Shown piece by piece: positions 26,831 to 35,412 of a DNA stretch of 64,000 nucleotides. Within the stretch, counting starts at the first letter, position 1, and each line of letters starts with the position of its first letter. The stretch is from Fermentimonas sp. (lineage in GTDB: Bacteria > Bacteroidota > Bacteroidia > Bacteroidales > Dysgonomonadaceae): positions 30,083 to 94,082 of the forward strand of contig JAQVXD010000006.1 in the NCBI GenBank assembly GCA_028709385.1. Reading direction: 5' to 3'. A model generated the notes under the pieces. That model searched no databases. It had not been told where the DNA came from and saw only the letters and a list, made by a program, of their open reading frames with translations. The position numbers were made by a program, and so were the translations under genes.

Positions 26831-27715
26831 ATGCCACTCCAATCGCATGTTGGTGAAATTGCATCACTATTGACGGCTGTTTGCTGGACCTTTAGTGCCA
26901 TTTACTTTGAGAAAGCAGGCAGAAGAGTTGGATCTTTGTCTGTAAATATTATTCGTATATTTCTTGGAGTTATTTTCTTGGGCATCACAACTTTATTCAC
27001 CCGCGGAATGTTTTTTCCGATGGATGCCACCCCTTATAACTGGTTATGGTTAGGGCTTTCGGGCATTGTTGGTTTTTTTCTTGGTGACCTCTTCCTGTTC
27101 AAATCTTATACTATAATCGGTTCCCGTACTTCGCAGCTTATCATGAGTCTTGCTCCAATGATTACTGCAATTATTGGATGGTTTTTTCTTCATGAGATAC
27201 TTTCTATCAAGAGTATAATAGGAATAATTGTGAGCGTAGCAGGAATAATGATAGCTGTTGCAGGGAAAAAACTTAAACTGAATATGCCTGTCAAAGGATT
27301 TATGTACGCTTTGGGTGGTGCGTTGGGACAGGCTGTCGGACTTATTCTCAGTAAAAAAGGTATGGGCGATTATGATGCAATTGCATCCACTCAGATTCGT
27401 GCAATATTTGGATTTGCAGCATTCGCGATACTTGTGACATTTGCGAAAAGATGGAGGCGGGTGATCCTCACCACAGGAGATAGAAAAAGTATGAGTATTA
27501 TCACTATTGGAACAATATTTGGACCTTTTATCGGGGTTTCTCTTTCTCTTTATGCTGTTCAGCACACTGAAACAGGAATAGCTTCTGCACTTATGGCGCT
27601 TACTCCTATCTTTATTATTGTACCGTCTGCAATTATGTTTAAAGAAAAAATCACTGCCCCCCAGGTAATTGGGGCAGTGATTAGTATAGTAGGTGCTTCG
27701 ATTTTCTTTATTTAA
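26831..27715 (+). CDS. EamA/DMT-family transporter
   Basis: A 294-residue inner-membrane protein with about ten transmembrane helices in two EamA repeats (about 1-140 and 155-294), as in the drug/metabolite transporter superfamily. WTFSAIYFEKAGRR, a GxxLGDLFLFKS segment and SLAPMITAIIGWFFLHE in the first repeat, mirrored by LTPIFIIVPSAIMFKEK in the second, are typical. Start moved from the TTG at 26798 to ATG at 26831. Substrate is unknown; the position after trpA could suggest an amino acid, but a -7 box between them weakens the link. The end of the gene contains a perfect 12-bp inverted repeat. Confidence 0.88.
   Translation: MPLQSHVGEIASLLTAVCWTFSAIYFEKAGRRVGSLSVNIIRIFLGVIFLGITTLFTRGMFFPMDATPYNWLWLGLSGIVGFFLGDLFLFKSYTIIGSRTSQLIMSLAPMITAIIGWFFLHEILSIKSIIGIIVSVAGIMIAVAGKKLKLNMPVKGFMYALGGALGQAVGLILSKKGMGDYDAIASTQIRAIFGFAAFAILVTFAKRWRRVILTTGDRKSMSIITIGTIFGPFIGVSLSLYAVQHTETGIASALMALTPIFIIVPSAIMFKEKITAPQVIGAVISIVGASIFFI
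27649..27682. repeat. Perfect 12-bp inverted repeat inside the transporter gene
   Basis: AATCACTGCCCC (27649-27660) and GGGGCAGTGATT (27671-27682) are perfectly complementary around the 10-nt loop CCAGGTAATT. It is in-frame coding sequence (KITAPQVIGAVIS) with no T run, 33 nt before the stop. It may act as an mRNA 3' stabiliser or be chance. Confidence 0.7.
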
Positions 27716-27744
27716 AAAAACAGATCAGTTTTTATCTGAAATTA

Positions 27745-27766
27745 AATTGTAATTATAATTACAATT
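27745..27766. repeat. 22-bp perfect palindrome between convergent genes
   Basis: AATTGTAATTATAATTACAATT is fully self-complementary and sits midway between the ends of the transporter gene and the oxidoreductase. A weaker hairpin (CAGAT-N8-ATCTG, 27721-27738) precedes it. With no loop it is more likely a protein site or cruciform than an efficient terminator. Confidence 0.65.
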
Positions 27767-27807
27767 AACAACTAAAATAAAACTCTTCAAATTTTATAAT
27801 ACAGTAA

Positions 27808-28872
27808 TTAATGAATTTCAATAGTCCTTTTCTCTTTACTGCTTTGGAAAGCCAGCTCTATGATCTTCATAACATTACGTGCCTCTTCGGGTTTCACTGC
27901 AATCTCACATCTTCCGTTAATTGCATCTCTTAAGTTGATGAAATAATCTTTGTAATCACCTTGTTCGCTTTCAAGTTTTCCCTGAATCTTAACTCCCTTG
28001 TATTCAGTATTTATAGTTCCCCAAATCTCTTCCGGCTCTTTACCCCAGTCTTTACCTGTCGGTTTAGCACCGCCATCAAGTGTTGCCTCTTGAATATCAA
28101 GACCATACTTAACAAAAGAACCCTTCGTTCCATGTAGAAGGTAAGTAGGTCCCGGAATTCGGCAAATCATTCCAGATTTCAATGTTGCAGTCAGCCCGGG
28201 ATAGTGAAGACGTACATCAAAATGATCGTCAGCTTTTGCCCACTCTCTTTGGCTATCAATAACTGCTGTCACGGCTTCCGGCATACCAAAGAACCACAAT
28301 GCCTGATCTATCAGGTGTGAACCTAAATCGTAGAATATACCTGAACCGGGCAGGGGCTCTTCACGCCATGCACCTCCGGGTCTTGGATTTATGCGATACC
28401 TGTCGAAGTGAGACTCATACTCAACTATATCTCCCAAAAGCCCGCTTTCAAGTAATTTCTTTACTGTTTTTGTATCACTTGTGAAGCGACGATTATGATA
28501 GACTGTGAGAATTTTATTTTGCTTATCTGCTATTTCAATCAGTTCATCCGCTTCGGCCACATTCACGGTGAAAGGCTTCTCAACAACTACATGCTTTCCC
28601 GCAAGTAAAGCTTCTTTAGACCAACGGAAATGATCGGTATTTGGAGAAGTTACTATAACAAGATCAATATTCGGATCGTTTATAATACTATTTGCATCGG
28701 GAACTATTTCTGCTGACGGATACCGTTCCTTTGCAGTTTTCTGCCTTTCAGGATTGGCAGTACTAATTTTAGAAAGTTCAAATCCCTCTACAACATCTAT
28801 AAATGGGGCATGAAATACTCGGCCGGAGAGACCGTATCCAATAATACCAGTGCGAATGTTAGTTGTTGACAT
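27808..28872 (-). CDS. Gfo/Idh/MocA-family oxidoreductase, cytoplasmic
   Basis: A 354-residue NAD(P)-dependent dehydrogenase without a signal peptide. The Rossmann motif is GIIGYGLSGRVFHAPF; the nicotinamide-contacting motif is VVEKPFTV; YHNRRFTSD and FYDLGSHLIDQALWFFG form the substrate side and match the YdgJ/scyllo-inositol dehydrogenase-like subgroup. The substrate remains unknown. It is the last gene of a minus-strand run after rdgB, 59 nt downstream. It is unrelated in subgroup to the Tat-type homologue at 5708-6982. Confidence 0.88.
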   Translation of the reverse strand: MSTTNIRTGIIGYGLSGRVFHAPFIDVVEGFELSKISTANPERQKTAKERYPSAEIVPDANSIINDPNIDLVIVTSPNTDHFRWSKEALLAGKHVVVEKPFTVNVAEADELIEIADKQNKILTVYHNRRFTSDTKTVKKLLESGLLGDIVEYESHFDRYRINPRPGGAWREEPLPGSGIFYDLGSHLIDQALWFFGMPEAVTAVIDSQREWAKADDHFDVRLHYPGLTATLKSGMICRIPGPTYLLHGTKGSFVKYGLDIQEATLDGGAKPTGKDWGKEPEEIWGTINTEYKGVKIQGKLESEQGDYKDYFINLRDAINGRCEIAVKPEEARNVMKIIELAFQSSKEKRTIEIH

Positions 28873-28931
28873 AGATTAATTTTTTGTGTTTCATTAATGA
28901 TGAGACTCAAAGATAACCATTTTTTCATAAT

Positions 28932-29510
28932 TTAATCCTTCAATAAAAACTTCATTAATTTTTGAGTTGCCAGCGCACGGTGACTAATACTGTTTTTGAC
29001 GTCATCACCAAGCTCAGCAAATGTTTGATTGTAACCATCGGGTTTAAATATTGGATCGTATCCAAAACCTGCATTACCTTTTTGATCTAAAGTGATTTCA
29101 CCATTTATGATACCTTCGAAATAATGCTCTTTGCTGTTTGAAATAAGAGCAATTACAGTTCTGAATCGCGCTTTTCTATTATCAGTATGTTTTAAAACAT
29201 TTAGAAGTTTATTCATATTATCTGCAGGTCTGCAAGCTTCCCCTGCATAACGAGAAGAATAAACACCAGGTAAACCAGCAAGTGCTTCCACTTCCAAACC
29301 GGTATCATCAGCAAAACAGTCATAACCATAATTATCTTTCACATATTTTGCTTTTATAAGAGCGTTTGCTTCTAAAGTTGTGCCGGTCTCTTCTATATCT
29401 TCGTGGCAGTTTATGTCAGAGAGGCTCAGAATCTGCAGTCTGCCATCAGCAATTTTACGAACCTCCTCAAGTTTATGTTTATTGTTTGTTGCAAAAACGA
29501 TCTCTTTCAT
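28932..29510 (-). CDS. rdgB: Non-canonical purine NTP pyrophosphatase
   Basis: RdgB/Ham1 hydrolyses dITP, ITP and XTP to monophosphates, keeping damaged purines out of nucleic acids. The 192-residue protein begins with [16 protein letters not shown] and has the metal and substrate block [26 protein letters not shown], plus GFGYDPIF and SHRALA near the end, all family signatures. It follows the PorW-like gene after 31 nt on the same strand. Confidence 0.96.
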   Translation of the reverse strand: MKEIVFATNNKHKLEEVRKIADGRLQILSLSDINCHEDIEETGTTLEANALIKAKYVKDNYGYDCFADDTGLEVEALAGLPGVYSSRYAGEACRPADNMNKLLNVLKHTDNRKARFRTVIALISNSKEHYFEGIINGEITLDQKGNAGFGYDPIFKPDGYNQTFAELGDDVKNSISHRALATQKLMKFLLKD

Positions 29511-29541
29511 TATTATTTTTTTGCGGATAATTACACATCAA

Positions 29542-31410
29542 TTATTTAATATCTCTTTTCTGTGATCTCAACTTAAGTTCACGCTCTTTTTCTCTTTGTT
29601 TGATTTCTATTTCTCTCTTTCTCTCTCTTTCTTTAAGTTCCTTTTCCCGTTGCCTTATTCTCTCATTTCTCAGCTGTTCCCTTTTCTTAAGTTGATCAGA
29701 TCTGTCGATAACATTAACAGACTCTTTTGTCCTTTGCATCATTTCAGCTGCTTTTTGTTCGAGCGTCGACTTTAATTCCCTAATCACTTCCGCCGTTGCC
29801 TTTTCATCTGAAACCTTTAAAGAATCACCACCCGACACAGAGATTGAATCCGGTTTCAAAGATAATGATTCCTCAACATAATTTTTATCTTCTTTAGTTT
29901 CTGCCTTCAATAATCCTTCTTCCTGATGCAAAATTTCTGCTGCAGTTATATCCTCTGGGATTTTATCAATATTTGATAAATAGAATAATTTGTAATCTTC
30001 CAAAGAGTTGTTTTGAAGGATTTTATAATTCTCCACTGAAATTATTACCGGTGTGATGCTACCGGCTAAAGTTGATCTGTAAATTGTATCCGACCGGAGT
30101 AACTGAAGATAATTAGAAGCATCTTCGAAAGAGTTGAAGGATTCGAGTTTAAGAGCATCATGCATATTTAATCTTATAGGTGTGATATTATAGGTACGGA
30201 GTTTAAATTTAGAGAAATTAAAATTTGCCGTGGTATAAAGCAGTTCATTTATTCTGACAGATTGATCTGAAGGTAAAAGTATAAGTAAATGCGGAGACAG
30301 TTTATCTGTTGTAAACTCTTTATTAACTTCAGTGTTTGAATCTTTTTTCAGTACAGGATTAGTTATATCTCTTTTTAAATTAGCCTCCCAATAAAGGTGA
30401 AAAGTATCTTTATAATTGAGTTGAGAATTTTCATCGGAGGCAGAAACTACCTTATCAGAAACAGTTTTTATTTCTTCTTTAATCAGGTTTTGCTTAAGTA
30501 ATAAAGCAATAGAGTCAGCCTGCTGTTTTCCTGAAGATAATGCAAGCTGATAGTCAGTTGCATTTAGATATAGATCTTTTGGAGTATTTATCCTCTTCAA
30601 ATCTTTAAAAGAATTCAAAGCTCTCCCGTAATCCCCTGTCAATACATAAAGCTGACCAAGCAGAAACTGCAATCGTTTTTTTCTTATTGAGTTTTTCTCA
30701 CCTTCAATTTCTTTTCTTATCAAAGGTGCAGCTTCTGTAAACTGTCCACTCTCTAATAAATAGTGAGCCTGAAACTCAGTAAATAGTCTGTTCAGTTTAT
30801 CTGGCAATTTGCGACTATTAAGGATGTAAATCAGGTTCTGAGCATCATAATACCTTTTCATTTCGGTATACGCTCTCAACATCCATATTTGTACTTCTGA
30901 CCTCTTGTTCAGATCATCAGGGAATATTTTTACTGTTACAGAAAACACAGACAGTGCCTGATCATAATCGCCATTCTGAAGATGAGCCTTTCCCAACAGA
31001 AGCCATACGTTGTAAATAAAAGGGTTAAATTCTTCCTGTCTCAGCCAGTTCCTGTACTCTTCAGAATATGCTTTAGCAGGATCTCTTCTTGGCTTTGCAG
31101 ATATTGAGTGATCGCTGATTGCCTTTTCAGTCTTATCAATAACAATGTCGAAAGGTCCCCCCGCCTGCAATTTATCTTTATCTGAATAGTAAGGAAACAT
31201 CGATAGTAATTCAAAACTGTTTTCCGGAAAGATTGTCAGTGGGTCATCCAGTAAATTATCGTAAGTTTCCTGAGTACTATGGAAGATGTTGTAGCGTGTT
31301 CTAAGTTCATGGTACGCACGAGAAGAGGGAGTGTTTCTCCCGGTTGAACAACTTAGACCGAGAATAACACACAACGACGACAAGAAAATATTTCCTGATT
31401 TTCTCTTCAA
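29542..31410 (-). CDS. PorW/SprE-like TPR lipoprotein of type IX secretion
   Basis: A 622-residue predicted lipoprotein (GLS-C, Cys21). The start of the mature protein, CSTGRNTPSSRAYHELRTRY, is the pattern I associate with PorW/SprE, an outer-membrane TPR lipoprotein that links parts of the type IX secretion machine. TPR-type helices cover about residues 120-300 (GKAHLQNGDYDQALSVF, LGQLYVLTGDYGRALNSF). The last 75 residues are almost all E, K and R and should form a long charged helix; this causes the TCTCTTTC-rich DNA at 29565-29690. The porX end at the window start supports a T9SS organism. Other TPR lipoproteins are the alternative. Confidence 0.65.
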   Translation of the reverse strand: MKRKSGNIFLSSLCVILGLSCSTGRNTPSSRAYHELRTRYNIFHSTQETYDNLLDDPLTIFPENSFELLSMFPYYSDKDKLQAGGPFDIVIDKTEKAISDHSISAKPRRDPAKAYSEEYRNWLRQEEFNPFIYNVWLLLGKAHLQNGDYDQALSVFSVTVKIFPDDLNKRSEVQIWMLRAYTEMKRYYDAQNLIYILNSRKLPDKLNRLFTEFQAHYLLESGQFTEAAPLIRKEIEGEKNSIRKKRLQFLLGQLYVLTGDYGRALNSFKDLKRINTPKDLYLNATDYQLALSSGKQQADSIALLLKQNLIKEEIKTVSDKVVSASDENSQLNYKDTFHLYWEANLKRDITNPVLKKDSNTEVNKEFTTDKLSPHLLILLPSDQSVRINELLYTTANFNFSKFKLRTYNITPIRLNMHDALKLESFNSFEDASNYLQLLRSDTIYRSTLAGSITPVIISVENYKILQNNSLEDYKLFYLSNIDKIPEDITAAEILHQEEGLLKAETKEDKNYVEESLSLKPDSISVSGGDSLKVSDEKATAEVIRELKSTLEQKAAEMMQRTKESVNVIDRSDQLKKREQLRNERIRQREKELKERERKREIEIKQREKERELKLRSQKRDIK

Positions 31411-31458
31411 TTCAGCATACTGTTGTTTTCTAGTATTATTAACTCTAAAAGTGAGACT

Positions 31459-32307
31459 TTATTGTTTTACAGTATCACTAACAGGTCTGTTTGCAGTATG
31501 CAATATTATATTATTTACGACTTTAGCTATAAAGTACATCAGAATAAGTACAAAAATAATAAATGCACCGGAAGGTACATTAAGGTAGTAAGACAGGAAT
31601 AACCCCAAAACACATCCGATAAAACTGAAGATAATAGAAAGTGATATTATTTTGGAGTAATTGACAGTAAACAGGTTAGCTGTCATTTGAGGAACCGTTA
31701 TAAGTGACATAAGAAGTACAATCCCTACAAGCCTTATACTTAGCACGATTGTAACAGCTATGAATAACATCATCGTATATTCTATGAACTGGGTAGGTAT
31801 TCGTCTTGTCCTGGCAAATTCAGAGTCAAATGAAACAGAGATAATATCGTGGTAAAACAGTACAAAAAACAGCACGAGGATTATTGATAGAATTATTAAA
31901 GACAATATATCCGTACGCGTAATGGTAAGTATATTTCCAAAAAGATATTCTGAAAGATTAGGGGCATAGCCCGGAGTAAGAAATGTGAGAACAATACCGA
32001 TAGCCATACCCAGCGACCAGAACACAGCTATTGCAGAATCCTCTCTAACGCCCTGTTTTCGTGATAACCATTGAATACCGAACGCGGAGAAAATAGAAAA
32101 AATCATTGCTGAAAGAATCGGCGGCAGCGAAAAATAAAAGCCAATGCCCAATCCCCCGAAAGAAGCGTGTGTAATACCGCCGCTAATGAATACAAGTCGC
32201 CTTGAGACTACATATGTGCCAATGATTCCGCAGGCTATGCTTGCAAACAGACTGCCAATGATGGCATTCCTGAAAAAGGCATAATCAAAAAGTTCAACTA
32301 TATTCAT
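31459..32307 (-). CDS. Metal ABC transporter permease (ZnuB/MntB family)
   Basis: A 282-residue polytopic permease of the ABC-3 family that imports Zn2+ or Mn2+. It has eight or so helices and family signatures: GGITHASFGGLGIGFY, SAIAVFWSLGMAIGIV, LVGIVLLMSLITVPQMTA and the C-terminal YYLNVPSGAFI. The partner ATPase and substrate-binding protein are absent from the window, so they are encoded elsewhere or the permease has other partners. It lies 48 nt upstream of the PorW-like gene and 14 nt after the Cys-rich membrane protein gene, suggesting one transcript. Confidence 0.9.
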   Translation of the reverse strand: MNIVELFDYAFFRNAIIGSLFASIACGIIGTYVVSRRLVFISGGITHASFGGLGIGFYFSLPPILSAMIFSIFSAFGIQWLSRKQGVREDSAIAVFWSLGMAIGIVLTFLTPGYAPNLSEYLFGNILTITRTDILSLIILSIILVLFFVLFYHDIISVSFDSEFARTRRIPTQFIEYTMMLFIAVTIVLSIRLVGIVLLMSLITVPQMTANLFTVNYSKIISLSIIFSFIGCVLGLFLSYYLNVPSGAFIIFVLILMYFIAKVVNNIILHTANRPVSDTVKQ

Positions 32308-32321
32308 TATTGATTACAACA

Positions 32322-32753
32322 TCAAGCGTGCATTTTGTGCATTCTCAGTTCATTCACAAACATCAGAACTTCGTCTTTCATCTGATCAGGAACAGATATA
32401 CTTCTCATCTGAAGGCTTCTTACCCATCTTGGCTTCTCTTCATCCAAAATTGTATAAAACACCTCTCTGAACTCTTCAACTTCAGTTTCATTGAATCTTG
32501 AAGAATCACGATATGAGTATTTGTCAAGCTCCTCATCATCAAAATATTCGGGCTTCTCTGCAAATGCCGCAATCAGACTGTCCTTTTCACATATCTCGTG
32601 AGCTCCGCAGCAACCGCCCTGACTCAGGTCTATTGCAGGAGGTGGTAATTCGCGTTCAGTGGTATTTCCTCTTTTACGTTGTATATAATTTGTGATTGTA
32701 AGTGCTACAACAAAAAACAATACTATAGCGATAAATAATACAATAGGTTGCAT
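32322..32753 (-). CDS. Membrane-anchored protein with CCGxHxxC motif, unknown function
   Basis: A 143-residue protein with one N-terminal membrane helix (residues 3-23), a basic stop-transfer (QRKRGN), then SQGGCCGAHEICEKDSL and an acidic alpha-helical region ending in VNELRMHKMHA. Cys48, Cys49, His52 and Cys55 could bind a metal ion or cluster. I recognise the sequence as a conserved Bacteroidota type but not its function. It is 4 nt after aroA and 14 nt before the metal permease, so a role with metal uptake is possible but only inferred. Confidence 0.72.
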   Translation of the reverse strand: MQPIVLFIAIVLFFVVALTITNYIQRKRGNTTERELPPPAIDLSQGGCCGAHEICEKDSLIAAFAEKPEYFDDEELDKYSYRDSSRFNETEVEEFREVFYTILDEEKPRWVRSLQMRSISVPDQMKDEVLMFVNELRMHKMHA

Positions 32754-32757
32754 AATT

Positions 32758-33990
32758 TTATTTCCTTTCTTCGATTACAAATCCCGCATGTTTTAAATCT
32801 TCCCAGAATTTAGGATATGATTTATAAACAACATCCGGGTTGTTTATTATTATTGATTGATTAGTGATAGCACCCGGTGCAAAAGACATAGCCATACGAT
32901 GATCGTCGTAAGTGTCAATTGCCGGTTCTTTTTCAGGTGTACAGCGTTCACCATCCCATTCCAGCATGCCAATTTCATTCTCTATGAGAATATATCCCAG
33001 TTTTTTTAATTCATTTATTAATGCCTGCACCCTGTCTGTTTCCTTAATCTTTAAACTTTGAATACCTGAAAAAAGAAAGGGTACATTTTTAAAACAACAA
33101 GTTGCTGCAAAAGTTTGAGCAAGGTCGGGTTCGTTTATAAAATTGTGGAAGAACTTTTTTGTTTTCTTTTTTTGACTTCGAATAATAATTCCGTCAGAAG
33201 TATATTCTGTTGTTACGCCAAGATCATTAAACAGGTTAGCTACATTTGAGTCTCCCTGCATACTTTCTTTACTCACACCAATAAGCTTTATTTCCGAACC
33301 TGGTAGAAGAGACACAATTTCATACCAGTATGAAGCAGCAGTCCAGTCGGATTCAACAACCATATCCACAGCTTTATATCTCTGGGGTTTAACTGATATG
33401 CTATTTCCTTCCCATTTAGCATGAACACCGCATTGCGACATCATACCCATAGTCAGATCGATATATGGCTTTGAAACAACCTCCTTCTCAATATGCATGA
33501 TCAGACCCTTTTCCATTAAAGGGGCAACCATCAATAAAGCAGAAATAAATTGCGAGCTTATATTTCCTGACAAATAAACCTCTCCTCCCTTAAGCTTTTT
33601 GCCCTTTATTTTTAGAGGAGGGAATCCCTCTTTTTCAAGATATTCTATGTCAGCTCCCAAAGCGGACAGAGTTTCCACTAAAGGATGAATAGGACGTTGA
33701 TGCATTCTCTCAGTTCCCTTTATAATCCATTCACCCTCCATTCCGGCCAGGAAAGCAGTAAGAAACCGCATCGCTGTTCCTGCAGCCTTAATATCGAATA
33801 TGTTTGAGTCGGAATTAAATGCATCTATCAGAACTTTCGTGTCATCACAATCAGACAAGTTCTCTATTGGTGCAGAACTGAGACTCAGTGCGTTGAGGAT
33901 AAGAGCCCTGTTGCTGATACTTTTTGAAGCCGGAAGCTGAATAGTTGTTTTTATAGTTTCCGGCGAATATATTTTATATTGAAATTGCAT
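32758..33990 (-). CDS. aroA: 3-phosphoshikimate 1-carboxyvinyltransferase (EPSP synthase)
   Basis: AroA transfers enolpyruvyl from PEP to shikimate-3-phosphate in the pathway leading to chorismate, which feeds the trp operon in this window. ATG at 33990 (MQFQYKIYSPETIK) is preferred to the ATG at 34023 because the latter lies before a -7 box and lacks homology; this gives 410 residues. Signatures are LPASKSISNRALIL, GTAMRFLTAF, ETDRVQAL and DTYDDHRMAMSFA. It begins a minus-strand run of closely spaced genes down to 27808. Confidence 0.94.
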   Translation of the reverse strand: MQFQYKIYSPETIKTTIQLPASKSISNRALILNALSLSSAPIENLSDCDDTKVLIDAFNSDSNIFDIKAAGTAMRFLTAFLAGMEGEWIIKGTERMHQRPIHPLVETLSALGADIEYLEKEGFPPLKIKGKKLKGGEVYLSGNISSQFISALLMVAPLMEKGLIMHIEKEVVSKPYIDLTMGMMSQCGVHAKWEGNSISVKPQRYKAVDMVVESDWTAASYWYEIVSLLPGSEIKLIGVSKESMQGDSNVANLFNDLGVTTEYTSDGIIIRSQKKKTKKFFHNFINEPDLAQTFAATCCFKNVPFLFSGIQSLKIKETDRVQALINELKKLGYILIENEIGMLEWDGERCTPEKEPAIDTYDDHRMAMSFAPGAITNQSIIINNPDVVYKSYPKFWEDLKHAGFVIEERK

Positions 33991-34011
33991 TATTAAAATG
34001 GAGTTTAAATG

Positions 34012-34019
34012 CAAAAATA
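34012..34019 (-). promoter_or_regulatory. Probable -7 element of the aroA promoter
   Basis: Read on the minus strand this is TATTTTTG, matching TAnnTTTG, 21 nt before the ATG at 33990. It supports that start. The -33 element is unclear. Confidence 0.45.
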
Positions 34020-34074
34020 ACATTTTAAACTATAAGTTTTACAGAAGAAGTATACTTTTATATTGTTTTAGTGT

Positions 34075-35412
34075 TTAACCTGCCAATCCGTATATGAATA
34101 TTGATAATATTGCAATTGGTGCAATATAACGCAAAAGGAAAATGTAGAATTTTAAAAATCCAACGCTGAATTTAAGTTTCCCTTCATTGGTAATCTGAGC
34201 TGCAACCAATTGTTTGTTCAGATACCATCCCACGAAAATGCTGATAAACAAACCCCCGACAGGCAACATATATTTTGCTGACGCCATATCCAGGAAGTTA
34301 AAGAATGTAGAGGAGTAAGATGAAATTATTCCAAGAATTATTACTCCGGTTGTCACAAGCATAGTGCTTTTTTTACGCGAAATTTTATACTCCTCATAGA
34401 GATACAGTGTAACAACTTCCATAAGTGATATCGTTGAAGTCAGAGCTGCCAGTGCTAATAGACAGAAAAACATAGAGGACCATGCTATTGAAGCAGGCAT
34501 TTGATTAATAAGTTCGGGTATCGTTATAAAAAGCAAACCGGGACCTCCTGCAACCAGTTCATTTACAATTGTGTCCGAATTGGAGGTAAGCGCAAATGCA
34601 GCAGGAAAAATAATTATTCCGGAAAGTATTGCAACCAGGGTGTCTAATATAGATACCTGAGCAGCAGTTTTAGTCAGGTTGACTTTATTATTAAAATATG
34701 AACCATAAGTTATTAGGCATCCCATACCTATCGAAAGTGAAAAGAAGGCTTGCCCCATGGCATCAAGAAAAACTGTTTGCTTTATATGCTCCATATTGGG
34801 TTTGAATAGGAATTTCAGACCATTTGAAGCACCTTCAAGAGTCGCTGATCTGACAGCAAGTATTATTAACAGCAGGAACAATACCGGCATAAAGATTTTA
34901 GCTGACTGTTCAATCCCTTTTCTAACCCCCGATATGATAAAAAATGCTGTGAGCAATGTGAAGACAATCATCCATATTGTCTGCTGCAAGGGATTACTGA
35001 GAATATTATTAAAGTGTGAATTGAAATCTGTTACTGAGTGAAGGTTGCCCGTGATAGACTGAATAAAATAGATTAGCGTCCATCCGGCTACTACCATGTA
35101 GAAGCCCATGATAATGAAACCTGTCAGTACACCAAGGCGGCCTATCCATTTCCATGGGGTGCCAGGTGCAAGTTTGTGAAAGGCGCCTGCAGTATTTGCC
35201 CTGGATGATCTCCCTATTATAAATTCACTCATCATGACCGGAATACCAAAAAAGAGAATACAGGCAATGTAAATAAAAATAAATATAGCACCTCCTCCGT
35301 CAGCAGTCTGGCTTGGGAATCTCCATATATTGCCAAGGCCAACCGCTGAGCCGGCTGCCGCAGCAACAACACCTATTTTAGAGGCAAAAGTAACTCTTTT
35401 TATATTCTCCAT
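34075..35412 (-). CDS. Neurotransmitter:sodium symporter (NSS/SNF) family transporter
   Basis: A 445-residue Na+-coupled amino acid or amine transporter of the LeuT fold. The first helix shows the sodium-site pattern AAGSAVGLGNIWRFP, followed by GGGAIFIFIYIACILFFGIP and SEFIIGR, all diagnostic. About eleven membrane segments fit the shorter bacterial NSS type that lacks helix 12. The substrate is probably an amino acid, but not identifiable. Its start overlaps the end of cysS by 13 nt, so the two are translationally linked. Confidence 0.93.
   Translation of the reverse strand: MENIKRVTFASKIGVVAAAAGSAVGLGNIWRFPSQTADGGGAIFIFIYIACILFFGIPVMMSEFIIGRSSRANTAGAFHKLAPGTPWKWIGRLGVLTGFIIMGFYMVVAGWTLIYFIQSITGNLHSVTDFNSHFNNILSNPLQQTIWMIVFTLLTAFFIISGVRKGIEQSAKIFMPVLFLLLIILAVRSATLEGASNGLKFLFKPNMEHIKQTVFLDAMGQAFFSLSIGMGCLITYGSYFNNKVNLTKTAAQVSILDTLVAILSGIIIFPAAFALTSNSDTIVNELVAGGPGLLFITIPELINQMPASIAWSSMFFCLLALAALTSTISLMEVVTLYLYEEYKISRKKSTMLVTTGVIILGIISSYSSTFFNFLDMASAKYMLPVGGLFISIFVGWYLNKQLVAAQITNEGKLKFSVGFLKFYIFLLRYIAPIAILSIFIYGLAG

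Noticed and set aside
27050-27565. 171-aa minus-strand ORF rich in Ser, Cys, Asn and His
   Set aside because: Antisense shadow of the EamA transporter gene; composition reflects reversed hydrophobic codons.
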